A stretch of 64,000 bases of DNA from Mycoplasma sp. OR1901 (lineage in GTDB: Bacteria > Bacillota_I > Bacilli_A > Mycoplasmatales > Metamycoplasmataceae): NCBI RefSeq assembly GCF_013348745.1, contig NZ_CP054666.1, forward strand, positions 434,001 to 498,000. Reading direction: 5' to 3'. Positions 46,365 through 57,510 of the stretch are shown here, piece by piece. The notes beneath the pieces were generated by a model. That model saw only the letters and a list, made by a program, of their open reading frames with translations. It made no database searches and was not told the origin of the DNA. Position 1 is the first letter of the stretch. Each line of letters begins with the position of its first letter. Position numbers and translations under genes: made by a program.

Positions 46365-49300
46365 TTATTTTCTATTTCTTTTTTTGAATAATATAAATCC
46401 AAAAATTGAAGTTAATAGCACAGCTATTGAACCGAAGAATCCGGCGATTAATGCATCTGAATTATCTTTATAAGTAGATTTTTTATCTTCAGGTTGTTTT
46501 GTTTCCGGTTTTGTTGTTTCGGGTTGTTTTGGTTCTTTTTGTGTTTTATCTTCTGTTCCATTATTATTTGTTGATTCTTGATTTGAACCTTCTGAAATTT
46601 GAGGCACTAATGATTCATCAATATTATTAGTAATTTCTTCAGTGGTTGTATTGTCATTTGGAACAATATTAATAATTCTTGAATTTAGTTCTTCATGTTT
46701 TAAGTTAATTTGATTTATTGATTCTTGAATTGTTTCTTTTGTTACATTTTCTGCATAAGTAATTTCATCTGTTGAATCTAGTAGTTCTAACATTTCATCA
46801 GCTAATTCAGGAAGTATTGAATAATATTTATCAATAAATTTATATCCTTTTTCAGCTTTTTGTTTATTATATTCTTCGATTAATAAACCTTTTTCTGAAA
46901 CTTGTAATTTTGAGAATAAATCTTTAAAGTCTTTATTTAATTTGTTGAACTCTTCAACGGTTGTTGCTTGGTTTGTAACTTTTTGTTTCATTTCATCAAC
47001 TTTAGCTTTTAAAGCGTCATATGTTTCTTTTGTATAATCTAAAGCGTTTAATAAGTCGAATTTATTAATATTTAAAGTTACAGATTGTTTTTTATATGGT
47101 AATGTAACTAATTTTGATTTCTTGTCGTTATATTCGTTTTCTAAATTATTTACAATTTCTTGTGTTAAGTTTGATTTATCTTTTAATGCATCATTAATTC
47201 TATCGATTGTAAATTGATATGCATTAAATGATTCTTTAGTATATAATTCGTCTTCGTTAGATAAAATACCTGCAATTATTTGGTCTAATTTTGTTGAATC
47301 AACTTTTATTCTTGCGCTTGTTTTAAGTTTTTCAAGTGATTCTTTTAATGAATCTAATGTTGATTGTCTAATTTGAACTGATTTTAATGTTTCTTTTGCT
47401 ATTGTTTCTAATATTTCATAGTTTTGTTTATCTTGATCAATTCAAGTTTGATAGTTTTCAGGTTTTGAAGCTACTAAATTTGTCAATGCTTCATTATTTG
47501 TTGCTTCGGTTTGTTTTTTACTAATTGGAACAATTTCAACGATAGAAGGAGTTTTTTCTTTTCAAGCAATGTTGAATGCAACTACTTTTTCATTGTCTAT
47601 AAGCGGTATTTTAAATTCAGTAATATTATTGGTTAATTTACCTAATTCTTTTTCTGTTACTTGTTTTGTTTCTGTGTTATATACCATTACTTTAACTTCT
47701 GCATTTGAATTTTCACCTTGAGTAATAATTCTTAAGTCAGAAGTATTGTATTTATCTTTTTCTACTATATATTTTAGTGAACCATTAGCTTTAGCAGGTT
47801 TATAGTAACTGCTTAAATCATTATCTATTGTTTTTCCTATAACATGATTACTATTAGCTTCCTCATAATTTTCACCAGTAAATTTAGGGTTATTATCTAA
47901 ACTAATATATTCATTATCATTTACAACGATTTCATTAAATAATAATGCACGATCAGGATAATTTGCTTTAACTAAAAGTTTTAAATATCTAGCTTTTGCG
48001 TTTTGTAATTCTGTATTACCTCATCATTTAACGTTAGGATATTTAGAATCAATTTTACCTGATTCAACTTGTGATAGATTTAAATCTCTATTATTATCAG
48101 TTACATCATCACCTATTGTAAAAGCTAATTTTCAATCTTCTGGTTTATCACTGTTTGTTGTTGAGTATAATACATCTAAATCTCTAGGGTAATCGGCAGT
48201 TCCATCTGTTGAATATAATTTTAATGAAGTTAAATCAATTTCTTTACCTAAATCATAGATAGCAACATTCCCTTTAACTGGGTCACCACCAAATTTTGTT
48301 GCAGTATTCATGTTTCTATCAAAATCTTTATGTGAATTTCTTTCATCACCTCATCCGTTATTAATTCTAATATCTGATTTAATTAATTTACCAAAAACTT
48401 TAGGTTCTTCAAAAGTTAATTTAAGTTTTGTGAAATTAAATGTTTTATTTTCGGTTGAAGTATTTTTAAATTTAATAAATCTTAGTCCAATTGGTGTTGT
48501 AGGTAATGTATCTAATTTAGTTCATTGATATCCATCTTTTGAATACTGTAATTCAATTCCGTCAACTTTTGTATATTCGGCAACTATTTCTTTAAATGAT
48601 AAAATTTCTTTTGTATCTATACCAAGTTCTTTACCAGGTTTAAGTATTAAATCATGTCCAGTAGTAGATTCTGTTTTATGAATAAGTTGGAATCCTAAAC
48701 TAGATTTTGTTGTATCGTATTGATCGGTTTCTGCATCTTTCAATAAATATTCAGTATTAAATGCCGGAGAGTCATTACCAACTTTAAATGTTCCGATTCT
48801 TCATCAATTTGGTCTTTGACCCTTGTTTCTTACTCTTATTCTTTGAGTTGTTGCATCACCTGTAAAGGTTTGACTTTTATCTCCATTACCTGTCCTTGTT
48901 CCGAATTTTACTCATCTATTATTTGAATCTTGATATTCAATATCAAAATTATTTAATACGTCCCCCGCTGCCGAACTACCTTGTTCTATAAATACTTTTG
49001 TTATTTTTCTAGCTTCAGGGAATGTGAATGTTAATGTTGCGTCGGTTGCAATTGCATCATTTCCACCAGCTCCTCTATTAAAGTTTTTTGCTCAGTATTC
49101 AGTTCTAGCGTTATTATCAAATAAGACATTAGCGTTTTTATTTCCGTCGTTAGCGTATTTTACTTCTTTATCACCACCATTTGATCCATCATATTTTAAA
49201 TCTGTGTATCAACCATTAACTAAACTTGTTTGTTTTGGTTGGTTCATAACAAAGTGTAAAACACGTAGTCAAGCTCCATCATTTGCGTGGCTATTATTGT

Positions 49301-51656
49301 AAACTCTAACAGCTTTAACATTTTCGATGTTTAAATTTTCTATATATACAGGATCGAACGGTCCAGTAATATTATTTCTTTGAATGTTTGTTTGCCCTTG
49401 TAAATCGTTTCATGTTTGGCTGCCACTCAATTGATATTGAATTTTAAAGTCACGGAAGTGATCGTTTCTATCACCCATTTTTAAATAAATACTTTTTAAT
49501 GTATATGGTCTACTTGCTATCGCGTCAAAGTAATCACCTTGTCTTAATCTAGATTCTGTTCCGTCATTACCGTTTTGTCATACTTGTTGTCTTTGGTTTG
49601 AGTAATCAAATACATCACCGGCAGGACTATCTTGTTGAACTTTTCTGTTTGTTTTGAATTCGAAAGTTAATTTATCAGGAATTAATAAATCATTATATTT
49701 CTTAGATACTGCTTTTTGAAGTGCTCTTACGAATGGTTGAATATGTTGAACCCCAACTTCAGCAGTCTCTCTTCAATTTAAATATTGGAAATCATGAGTT
49801 TTAGATTTGTTTATTTCATTTACTGCTTGATTATAGTGATCTATAAAACTAAAAGTATCTTTTTGTTGTAAGTCTTTTAAAGCGTCCATGAACAATGAAA
49901 CACCTTTAGATAATTCTTCAAATGATAATAATCAATAAATGATTTGTTTTTTCATTTGTTCATTGGAATTACCATTAATCATGATTTTTGAGTATTTGTT
50001 TAAATCATCAAAGATTTTTTGAATTTTATTAATGTCTTCAGTTGTATATGAATCATTACTTAATTTATTTTTAAATTCAGTTAGTGTATCTCTAATTTCT
50101 ACAGATTCTTCAAGTTTAACAACACGACCATCCATATTTTGGTTAATTAAGTGTTTTGATAATTCTCTAAATGCATTAGATTCTTCATCGTCATGATGTT
50201 GGTTATTTAAAACATACTTAAATGATGCTTCATAAGCTTTTTCAGCTTCATCTTCGTTTTCTCAAATATTTCAAGTATAATCAGCACCACCAAATACAGC
50301 TACTCTTGATGGTTGTGATTGTTGCATTGGGTTAAAAATAACACCTTCAATTTTCTTAGGATCTACATTTCTATGTAAGAATTCTTTATATCCACCTAAA
50401 ATTAAGTGACTTTTTGAGTTGTCAGAACAAGGTCAGTTGATTCATAACATAGGACCTCTACCAACTTTTTTAGTAAATTCACGTGTAAAGTTTTCGGAGA
50501 TTTCACCTCAAATTCTTCCACCTGTCATAACTACTTGCACTTCTTTAGGGAATGTCGAGAAGAATGTTTCACCTCATCCCATATATTCTTGAACAACATA
50601 TGGTAATGTAGTTTTTAATCCAGGATATTCTGGTTGAATTTCTTTAAGTCAATTTACCATATCTTCAAGTAATTTTTTCTGCATAGCATGTGAGTTTGCA
50701 CCGTTAAATGGTGTTCCGGCATCATCTGCTAAAATACCAATTTGACGCACTCCAGCTTTAATAGTTTGCAAGAATTTAGCTTTAAGTGTTTTTAAAGATT
50801 CGTCATAGTTTTGTTCTGTCATTCTGTTTCCAAAGAATGGGTGTAAAGTATAAATATAACGAACTTTAGTTTCATTACCAGTTTCTGCAAGTGGTTTGAT
50901 TAATCTTTCGATTTCTTCATCAGTATATAGTTCTCTTCATTTATGAGAGTGTTTAGGATCATCTTTAGGTGCATAGAAATAACCGTTTAGTTTATAGTAT
51001 GTACCCCATTTCATGTACTCTAATCTATCTTCTAAAGATCAAGGGCTACCATAGTATCCTTCAATAACTCCACGTGTAGTTACATCTGCATAATCTTTAA
51101 TTGCAAAGTTTTCTATTTCAACTCCATTTAATTGATTGAAAATGTGTCAAAGTGTTGTTGCTCCGTAAAAGGCTGCATCTGTATCTTTTGCTAAAACAGA
51201 TAAAAGATTATTTTTATTTTGAATTTGGTAACTATCAGTTTTTTCATATAAACTATCGTCAACAGCTATATTTTCTTTTTTAAGTAAATTATCTACTAAA
51301 TTGTCGCTGTCACCTTTAATACCTACTAAGATATTTGTTTGATTTTTAACGGTGTGTTTACTAATACTATATTTTAGATTTTTTAAATCTAAAACTTCTT
51401 TGAATCTTTTAACTGTTGCTTCATCAATTCCGCTTTCAAAAACGATATTAACGTTCTCGGTTAATAAATAATTTCCTTCTAGGTAACTAATTTCTTGAAC
51501 TTTAGGATAAATTTCGTATGTTTTTCTACTTACAGCTTGAGGGGTAGTCTGTGAATTTTGACCTTCTCCTCCGTCGTTTGCGGCACTAATTGTTGCAATT
51601 AGTCCTGCTGAACCTGCTGCACTTAATACGTATTTAACAATTTTTTTAATATTCAT
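46365..51656 (-). CDS. Second GH84 enzyme, hyaluronidase (NagH/NagI) type
   Basis: A 1763-aa secreted GH84 protein. It has a signal peptide without a lipobox (about 1-26), a GH84 N-terminal domain (45-185), and a TIM barrel with [34 protein letters not shown] and the catalytic pair Asp311-Asp312 in IGILADDAG. Behind it are a helical domain, at least three discoidin/F5-8C-type modules (about 660-1220), a FIVAR-like coiled coil, and a C-terminal membrane helix (about 1735-1757) with a KKRNRK tail. The barrel matches clostridial Nag hyaluronidases more closely than does the GH84 enzyme at 4.7 kb, so the two are probably diverged paralogues with different substrates. The start follows GAGGT. Convergent with the MIP-type gene. 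Confidence 0.88.
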
Positions 51657-51926
51657 TTTTTACCTCATTTGTAAGTTTAAATTACATTTTGCATTAATTT
51701 CATATTATTAATACACATAAATTAAATCAAATTAAAGATAAGAAAGTTATTATTGCATTTTATATGCATAATTAATTTTTTGAATATTTGTTTAGGCATG
51801 AATTAGGAATATTTTTTAATTTTATTTACCTATTTTTAGCTATTTCAATAATTATTTAATTTGTTTGATTGAATTAAAATAACATATTTTATTCATAGAG
51901 AAAATAAAAAAATAGACACTGAATGT
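51657..51926. other. Intergenic region upstream of the second GH84 gene
   Basis: About 270 AT-rich bases with no coding frame. It must hold the minus-strand promoter of the GH84 gene and, at 51911-51931, the AATAGACA/TGTCTATT hairpin that ends ligA and overlaps its stop codon. Confidence 0.5.
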
Positions 51927-53918
51927 CTATTTAGTAATTAGATTATTAAATTCTTCTTCGTTAATTAATTTAACGTTTAATTTTTGTGCTTTTTCATATT
52001 TAGAACCAGCATTTTCACCATAAAGTAGATATGATGTTTTAGAAGATATTGATGAACTAACTTTACCACCATTTTGTTCAATTAATTCTTTAAAATGATC
52101 TCTACTTTGACTTAAAGTCCCTGTTATTACAAAGGTATATCCGTTCAATAAGTCAGAACTCATAGTTTCGTTTTCATACACTAATGTCTCATCTAAAAAT
52201 TGAAGTAATTTTATGTTTTCTTCGATTTTTATAAATTCTTTGATGCTATCAATTATAATTTCACCTATTGTATTTATTTCTACTAACGAATCTAAATTCA
52301 TACTTATTAAATCGGATAATTTTGAAAGGTTTTGAGTAACTAATTGAGCAACTTGCAGTCCTATATTTGGTATCCCTATTGAAAATAAGACTTTAAAAAG
52401 TTTTATATTTTTAGATGTTTCAATTGAATTTAAAATATTATTAAGTTTTTTGTTTGTTTTAGATTTAAAACCAGGTATTAAATTTATATCTTTATCGTAT
52501 TGTTTTAAGTTATATATATCTTGAATCGTTCTAAGGTAACCTAATTCATAAAATAAACGGATATTTTTTTCACCTAAAGTTTCTATATTCATTGATTTTT
52601 TTGATGAAAAATGGATTAATTTACGTATTTTTTGTTCGTCACAGTTAGGGTTAATACAAAATTGATCAACAAACCCTTCTTTTTCAATCAGAAGTTCATT
52701 ACATGAAGGACAATTTAATATTTTTTCAAAAACACCTTCTGTGTTTTTTTGACTTAAACCAATAACTTTAGGGATAATTTCACCGGATTTAATAATGGTG
52801 ATTTCATCACCGATATTTACGTTAAGATTTCTAATAAACTCATAATTATGCATAGTAGCATTATTTACATTGGTTTGATTTAAATTAACTTCGTCAAAAT
52901 TAGCTATATAAGTTATTTTTCCAGTTCTCCCAACTGAAGCTGTTATATTTTTAACAATACTTGTTGCTTCTTGAGTTTCATATTTAAAAGCAATAGCATA
53001 TTTTGGAAATTTAGAAGTTTTACCTAATTGTTCTCAATATTTTATTTCATTTAGTTTGATAACATAACCATCACAGTCAAATTCAAAATTATTTTTTAGT
53101 TCTCTAAAATTTTCTACTAATTCAATTAATTGATCATATGATTTTGCAACTTCTACATTAATATTAGTAGGAAAACCTAATTCTTCTAAAAAATCTTTTA
53201 CCGATGACTGGTATTTAATATCGTAATTTTGAGGATCAACTAAATCATATAAAATAATTGATAAATTTCTCTCTTTAACAATATCTTTATCCAATTGTCT
53301 AATAGTTCCTGAAGCTGCATTTCTAGGGTTCGCAAAGATTTTTTTATCATTTTTCTCAAACTCTTCATTCAACTTGTTATAAGTTGATTTAGACATGTAG
53401 ATCTCACCTCTAACTTCTAAATCAATATTTTTATTTAAATTTAGCGGAACACCATTTATTTGAATAACATTTTCAGTAACGTCTTCACCCTCAATACCAT
53501 CCCCACGAGTTATAGCTCTAACTAATTTACCTTCAGAATAGTGTAAAGAAATAGATAAACCATCAATTTTAGGTTCTAAAGAAAAACTAATATTCCTATC
53601 GTTTATTGATTTATTAATATTATTGAAAAATCTTAATAAATCATCATGTGAATATGCTTTTTCTAAAGATAGCATTTGTTTTTTATGAACAAATTTACTA
53701 AATTTATTACTTGCATATGAACCTAAATTAAATGTTGGTGAATTATCAAGTATATATTCTGGATATTGCTTTTCAAGAGCGATTAATTCTTGAAGAGATT
53801 TATCGTAAACTAAATCTTCTACTGTAGGTTCACTTAATTGAAAGTATTCATAATTTCACTGGTTAATTTTGTCAACTAATTTTTTAATTTTTAACTGAAT
53901 TTTGCTATTATTATCCAT
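51927..53918 (-). CDS. ligA: NAD-dependent DNA ligase LigA
   Basis: A 663-aa enzyme sealing nicks in replication and repair using NAD+. The adenylation lysine is Lys117 in EPKIDGLSI. GEIYMSKSTYNKLN and FANPRNAASGTIRQLD follow as nucleotidyltransferase motifs. A four-Cys zinc finger starts at about Cys403 (CPSC ... CINPNC), then helix-hairpin-helix repeats, and a C-terminal BRCT domain (about 590-663) starts LLNGYTFVITGTLSQSRD. Length fits the family. The ATG is preceded by AGAGGT. TGA codons encode Trp, including one between the adenylation and OB domains. Confidence 0.96.
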
Positions 53919-54021
53919 TTTTTACCTCTAAATTTCATTTATAACTTAAATTATATAATAATATTTGTTTAATTTGAACTCTTAAATTAATCGAATTCAA
54001 ATAACGTGTTAATTTAATAAA

Positions 54022-54047
54022 AAATTAATGTCCGAAAACATTAATTT
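54022..54047 (-). terminator. Terminator of the 324-aa lipoprotein gene
   Basis: AAATTAATG (54022-54030) pairs with CATTAATTT (54039-54047), overlapping the stop codon; the minus-strand 3' side is T-rich. Confidence 0.7.
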
Positions 54048-55015
54048 GATATAGGTTCTTCATTTTTATTAGGACGTTTTACAACATAACTATATTCATA
54101 TTCTTTGCCTTCAACACTAAAGTCAAAACCAATTAAAATAGAATCATAGTCTGTAATATGATCTACACTTATTTTAGATATTTTAATACCTTCAGGAATA
54201 TTTAGTTGTTGAACTTCCTCTGGAGTGATTTCTTGAAGAGTTTCGTAATGATCTTTTTTAAGTTTTATATATTTTTCTATATTTTTAACCATTTCAATTG
54301 CTTTATTTTGTAAATCTGTTGCAGGTGTAACATTTAGATTAAAAACTACTTCGATAGGTTCAATAATTTTCTTTTCATTTTCCATAAATTCTACATTGTA
54401 TTTAATTATTAATTTAGGAAGATCTCTTATGTAAGTATACCCTTCTTGACCTAACGAAAGTCCTTCAGGTAATGGTTTTATATTTAAAACAAAAGTTGAT
54501 GGAAGTTCGAATTCTATAGCATCGTAATCTGTATTTGGAATTTCAATTTTATCAGTTTGAGCTTTGTAAGCTTCAAATTTTTTACGAATTTCACTCTTTT
54601 CTTCTTGTGGTACATTATCAGTTGTAGTATTTTGATTTTGAGTTTGAGGGGTATTATTTGTTTCTTCTACTTCATTTTTTGTATCACTATTTTCACTAGT
54701 TGAACTATTGTCAATAGCTTTATCGTTTGTTGTATCTTCTTCTCTAGTTTGAGGTTTATTATTTATGGTTTGATCTTGATCGTCTGTATTAGTATTTTTA
54801 GAATTTTGAGATTCGTTATCAGTTTCTTTTTCAGTGTTTTGTTCTTTTTGAGTACTATTTTCTTCTGTTGTTACATTATTTGATTCAATATTTGAGACAT
54901 TTTCTTTTGGTTCTGCTTTTTCATAGTTATTATTTTTTGTTTGTGAACATGACAGTACTAAAAGAGGTACGCCAATAGAACCTAAGCTTAAAAATAACTT
55001 TTTATTAAATTTCAT
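54041..55015 (-). CDS. Lipoprotein with acidic spacer
   Basis: A 324-aa lipoprotein (lipobox VLSC, Cys23). Residues 24-145 are a low-complexity Asn/Thr/Glu/Gln/Asp spacer. The remaining 180 residues hold two short related lobes beginning DYDAIEFELPSTFVLNIKPLPEGLS and, later, TPEEVQQLNIPEGIKISKISVDH, each pairing a Leu-Pro-Glu-Gly-Leu turn with beta strands. This matches the general look of mycoplasma lipoprotein-associated domains. I do not recognise a function. Its own ribosome site (AAAGGAAA) and the long gap upstream suggest a single-gene unit. Confidence 0.75.
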   Translation of the reverse strand: MKFNKKLFLSLGSIGVPLLVLSCSQTKNNNYEKAEPKENVSNIESNNVTTEENSTQKEQNTEKETDNESQNSKNTNTDDQDQTINNKPQTREEDTTNDKAIDNSSTSENSDTKNEVEETNNTPQTQNQNTTTDNVPQEEKSEIRKKFEAYKAQTDKIEIPNTDYDAIEFELPSTFVLNIKPLPEGLSLGQEGYTYIRDLPKLIIKYNVEFMENEKKIIEPIEVVFNLNVTPATDLQNKAIEMVKNIEKYIKLKKDHYETLQEITPEEVQQLNIPEGIKISKISVDHITDYDSILIGFDFSVEGKEYEYSYVVKRPNKNEEPISN

Positions 55016-55883
55016 ATTTTCCTTTCTTTTTAAGGTGTTTCAAATTTGCTTATATACTATCACAAAAATTTAAAAATTTCCTTGATGATATTTTTCTCAT
55101 TTTATATAAAAAATATAAAGCGCAGCCTACAATCGCTTTATATTTAATGTGTCATAAATATAACAAATATTTCTTAAACATAATCACATAAAAATACTTA
55201 GTTAATTTTTTGAAAATTGCGAAGATTTCAATTAAATTATTAAATTTAATAACAAACAATAGAATAATACATTAAAGGAGTGTGAAGAAAGATAAACCTT
55301 ATTATATTTTTTTAAGAATATTTACAACACATAAATAATTTTAAGTGATTAGATGTTCTTTTTCTTAAATATAATTATTTTATTCATAAAATTCTAAAAA
55401 ACTAAATATTTCACTGTCTTTGATGTATTTTTTAAGGTAGTGAAATAAAATCAAAATGAATTTATTTTACTTGTTCATAGGGATAAAAGCATTCTAAATA
55501 AATTTTGGTTAAAATAATAAAACATTAGAATTTATTATTCATTCATTTTATTAAAAAATAGCTTAATAGCTATATTACAATTAGACAATATCAAAGATTT
55601 TGTTTTCGTATTAAATTTCATTTTAAAAATTTTTATTGTTATAGATCTAATTTTTAGCTATATAAGTTATTAAATTTATAGTTTTCTTTTGTTGCGTTCA
55701 ACACAAAAGCAATGTAATTATTTTATGATTATGAGAAAATTTATATATAACAAAAAACGGACAGCAATTAAAAAACTTTAATAATCACCATGTCATAATA
55801 TGTGCATTTTTTGTTAATTTAGCACTAAAACAGGAAATTTATATAAAATTTATTAATTTTGAACCTAAAAATAGTATATATTA
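55016..55883. other. Long AT-rich gap without a gene
   Basis: About 870 bases with stops in all frames on both strands at short intervals. A ribosome-site-like AAAGGAGTGTG at 55274 leads only to an 18-codon frame. Small hairpins are visible (TTTCACT/AGTGAAA around 55408-55446; TTTTGT/ACACAAAA around 55688-55709). It may be the remains of a decayed gene, but I could not recognise one. Confidence 0.4.
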
Positions 55884-55889
55884 TATAAT
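55884..55889 (+). promoter_or_regulatory. -10 box of gpmI
   Basis: TATAAT 33 bases before the ATG, with AAGGAG at 55912-55917. Confidence 0.65.
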
Positions 55890-55921
55890 TTAATAAAAAT
55901 ATCTATATATTAAGGAGTAAT

Positions 55922-57427
55922 ATGAAAAAAGTAGTATTAATCGTTATCGATGGATTAGGTTTAAGAAAAGAAACACAAGGAAATGGTTTCGCACTTGCAG
56001 ATACACCTACATTTGATAACTTATTTAAAAATTATCCAAATTCATTAATCCAAGCATCAGGACAACATGTTGGATTACCTGAAGGACAAATGGGAAACTC
56101 AGAAGTTGGGCACTTAAACATAGGTGCTGGTACAATTGTTTACACTGGGTTATCACTTATTAAAAAAGCTTTAAATGATGGAACTTATAAAACAAACAAA
56201 CAATTTGTTGAAGTGTTTGAAGATGTAAAAACAAATAATTCAACATTACATTTAATGGGTCTTTTATCACCTGGTGGAGTACACTCATTAGAAGATCACT
56301 TATTTAAATTATTAGAAGCAGCACACGAATACGGACTTAAAAAAGTTTCAGTACACGTATTTGGTGATGGTAGAGACGTTGCACCTCGTTCAATTAAGGA
56401 ATCTTTAACAAAATTATTAGAATTAACTGATAAATTTGATTACAATATTGCATCAATTTCAGGTAGATTCTACGCAATGGATCGTGATTCAATGTTTGAT
56501 AGAGTTGAAAAAGCGTATGACGCTCTTTTAGGAAATACAAACTCAAAATTTGATAATGTTTTAGAATTTGTAGATCAACAATATAGTTCTGACATTAGTG
56601 ATGAATTCTTTGTACCATCAGTAAACTCAAACTTAAAAGAAGACGCTTTTGTTAAAAATGGAGACTCAATTATCTTCTTTAACTTCCGTCCAGATCGTGC
56701 AAGACAACTTACACACTTATTTGTAAATTCATCATTATACGATGTTAAACCAAAACACGAAGTTAAAATTAATAAATTTGCTTCAATGATGAAATACGAA
56801 GGAATTGACACAATTATTGCATTTGATGAAATGGAAGTAAGTATGCCAATTGGTAGAGTTTTAGAATTAGCAGGAAAAAGCCAGTTAAGACTTGCTGAAA
56901 CACAAAAATATGCACACGTTACATATTTTATGGACGGTGGAAACGATATTGAATTCAAGAATTCAAAACGTATCATGGTTGACTCACTTAAAGTTGAATC
57001 ATACGCTGATGCGCCACATATGTCAGCTGAAAAAATTACAGATGAATTACTTGAAAATGCATTAAATTATGATGTTACAATTATGAACTATGCAAACCCA
57101 GATATGGTTGGTCACACAGGTAATTTAAAATCAACAATTGAAGCTGTTTCATTCTTAGATTCTCAAATTAAAAGAGTTGTTGAATGAGCTGAAGCAAATG
57201 ATGTTACTGTATTTATTACAGCAGATCATGGTAATGCAGAAATCACAGAAGATCAAAACAACAAACCAGCTACAAAACACACAAGCAGTCCAGTTATGTT
57301 AATTACAACAGATAAGTCATTAAAATTAAAAGATGGTATTTTAGCAAATGTTGCACCAACAGTTTTAGACTATATCGGTGTTGAAAAACCAGTTCAAATG
57401 GACCAAGAATCATTATTAGTTAAATAA
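55922..57427 (+). CDS. gpmI: 2,3-bisphosphoglycerate-independent phosphoglycerate mutase
   Basis: A 501-aa metal-dependent enzyme interconverting 3- and 2-phosphoglycerate in glycolysis. The phosphatase-like core starts VVLIVIDGLG, and the phosphorylated serine is Ser60 in EGQMGNSEVGH. Other family motifs are HVFGDGRDVAPRS, SGRFYAMDRD, NFRPDRARQL, NYANPDMVGHTG and FITADHGNAE. Length matches (about 500-515 aa). A TGA near residue 422 encodes Trp. Own promoter and strong terminator make it a single-gene unit. Confidence 0.97.
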
Positions 57428-57431
57428 TTTT

Positions 57432-57466
57432 AAATAAACCAAAATAGTACTTTTGGTTTATTTTTT
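57432..57466 (+). terminator. Terminator of gpmI
   Basis: AAATAAACCAAAA (57432-57444) pairs with TTTTGGTTTATTT (57451-57463), followed by T run. Confidence 0.9.
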
Positions 57467-57472
57467 ATAAAC

Positions 57473-57501
57473 AAAAAAAGATCAAGTAATTTGATCTTTT
57501 T
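57473..57501 (-). terminator. Terminator of the transglutaminase-like lipoprotein gene
   Basis: AAAAAGATCAA (57475-57485) pairs with TTGATCTTTTT (57491-57501), ten bases after the minus-strand stop. Confidence 0.85.
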
Positions 57502-57510
57502 GCATTATTG

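Noticed and set aside
55274-55340. Small gene after AAAGGAGTGTG
   Set aside because: Only 18 codons from GTG to TAA, no terminator, no recognisable protein.
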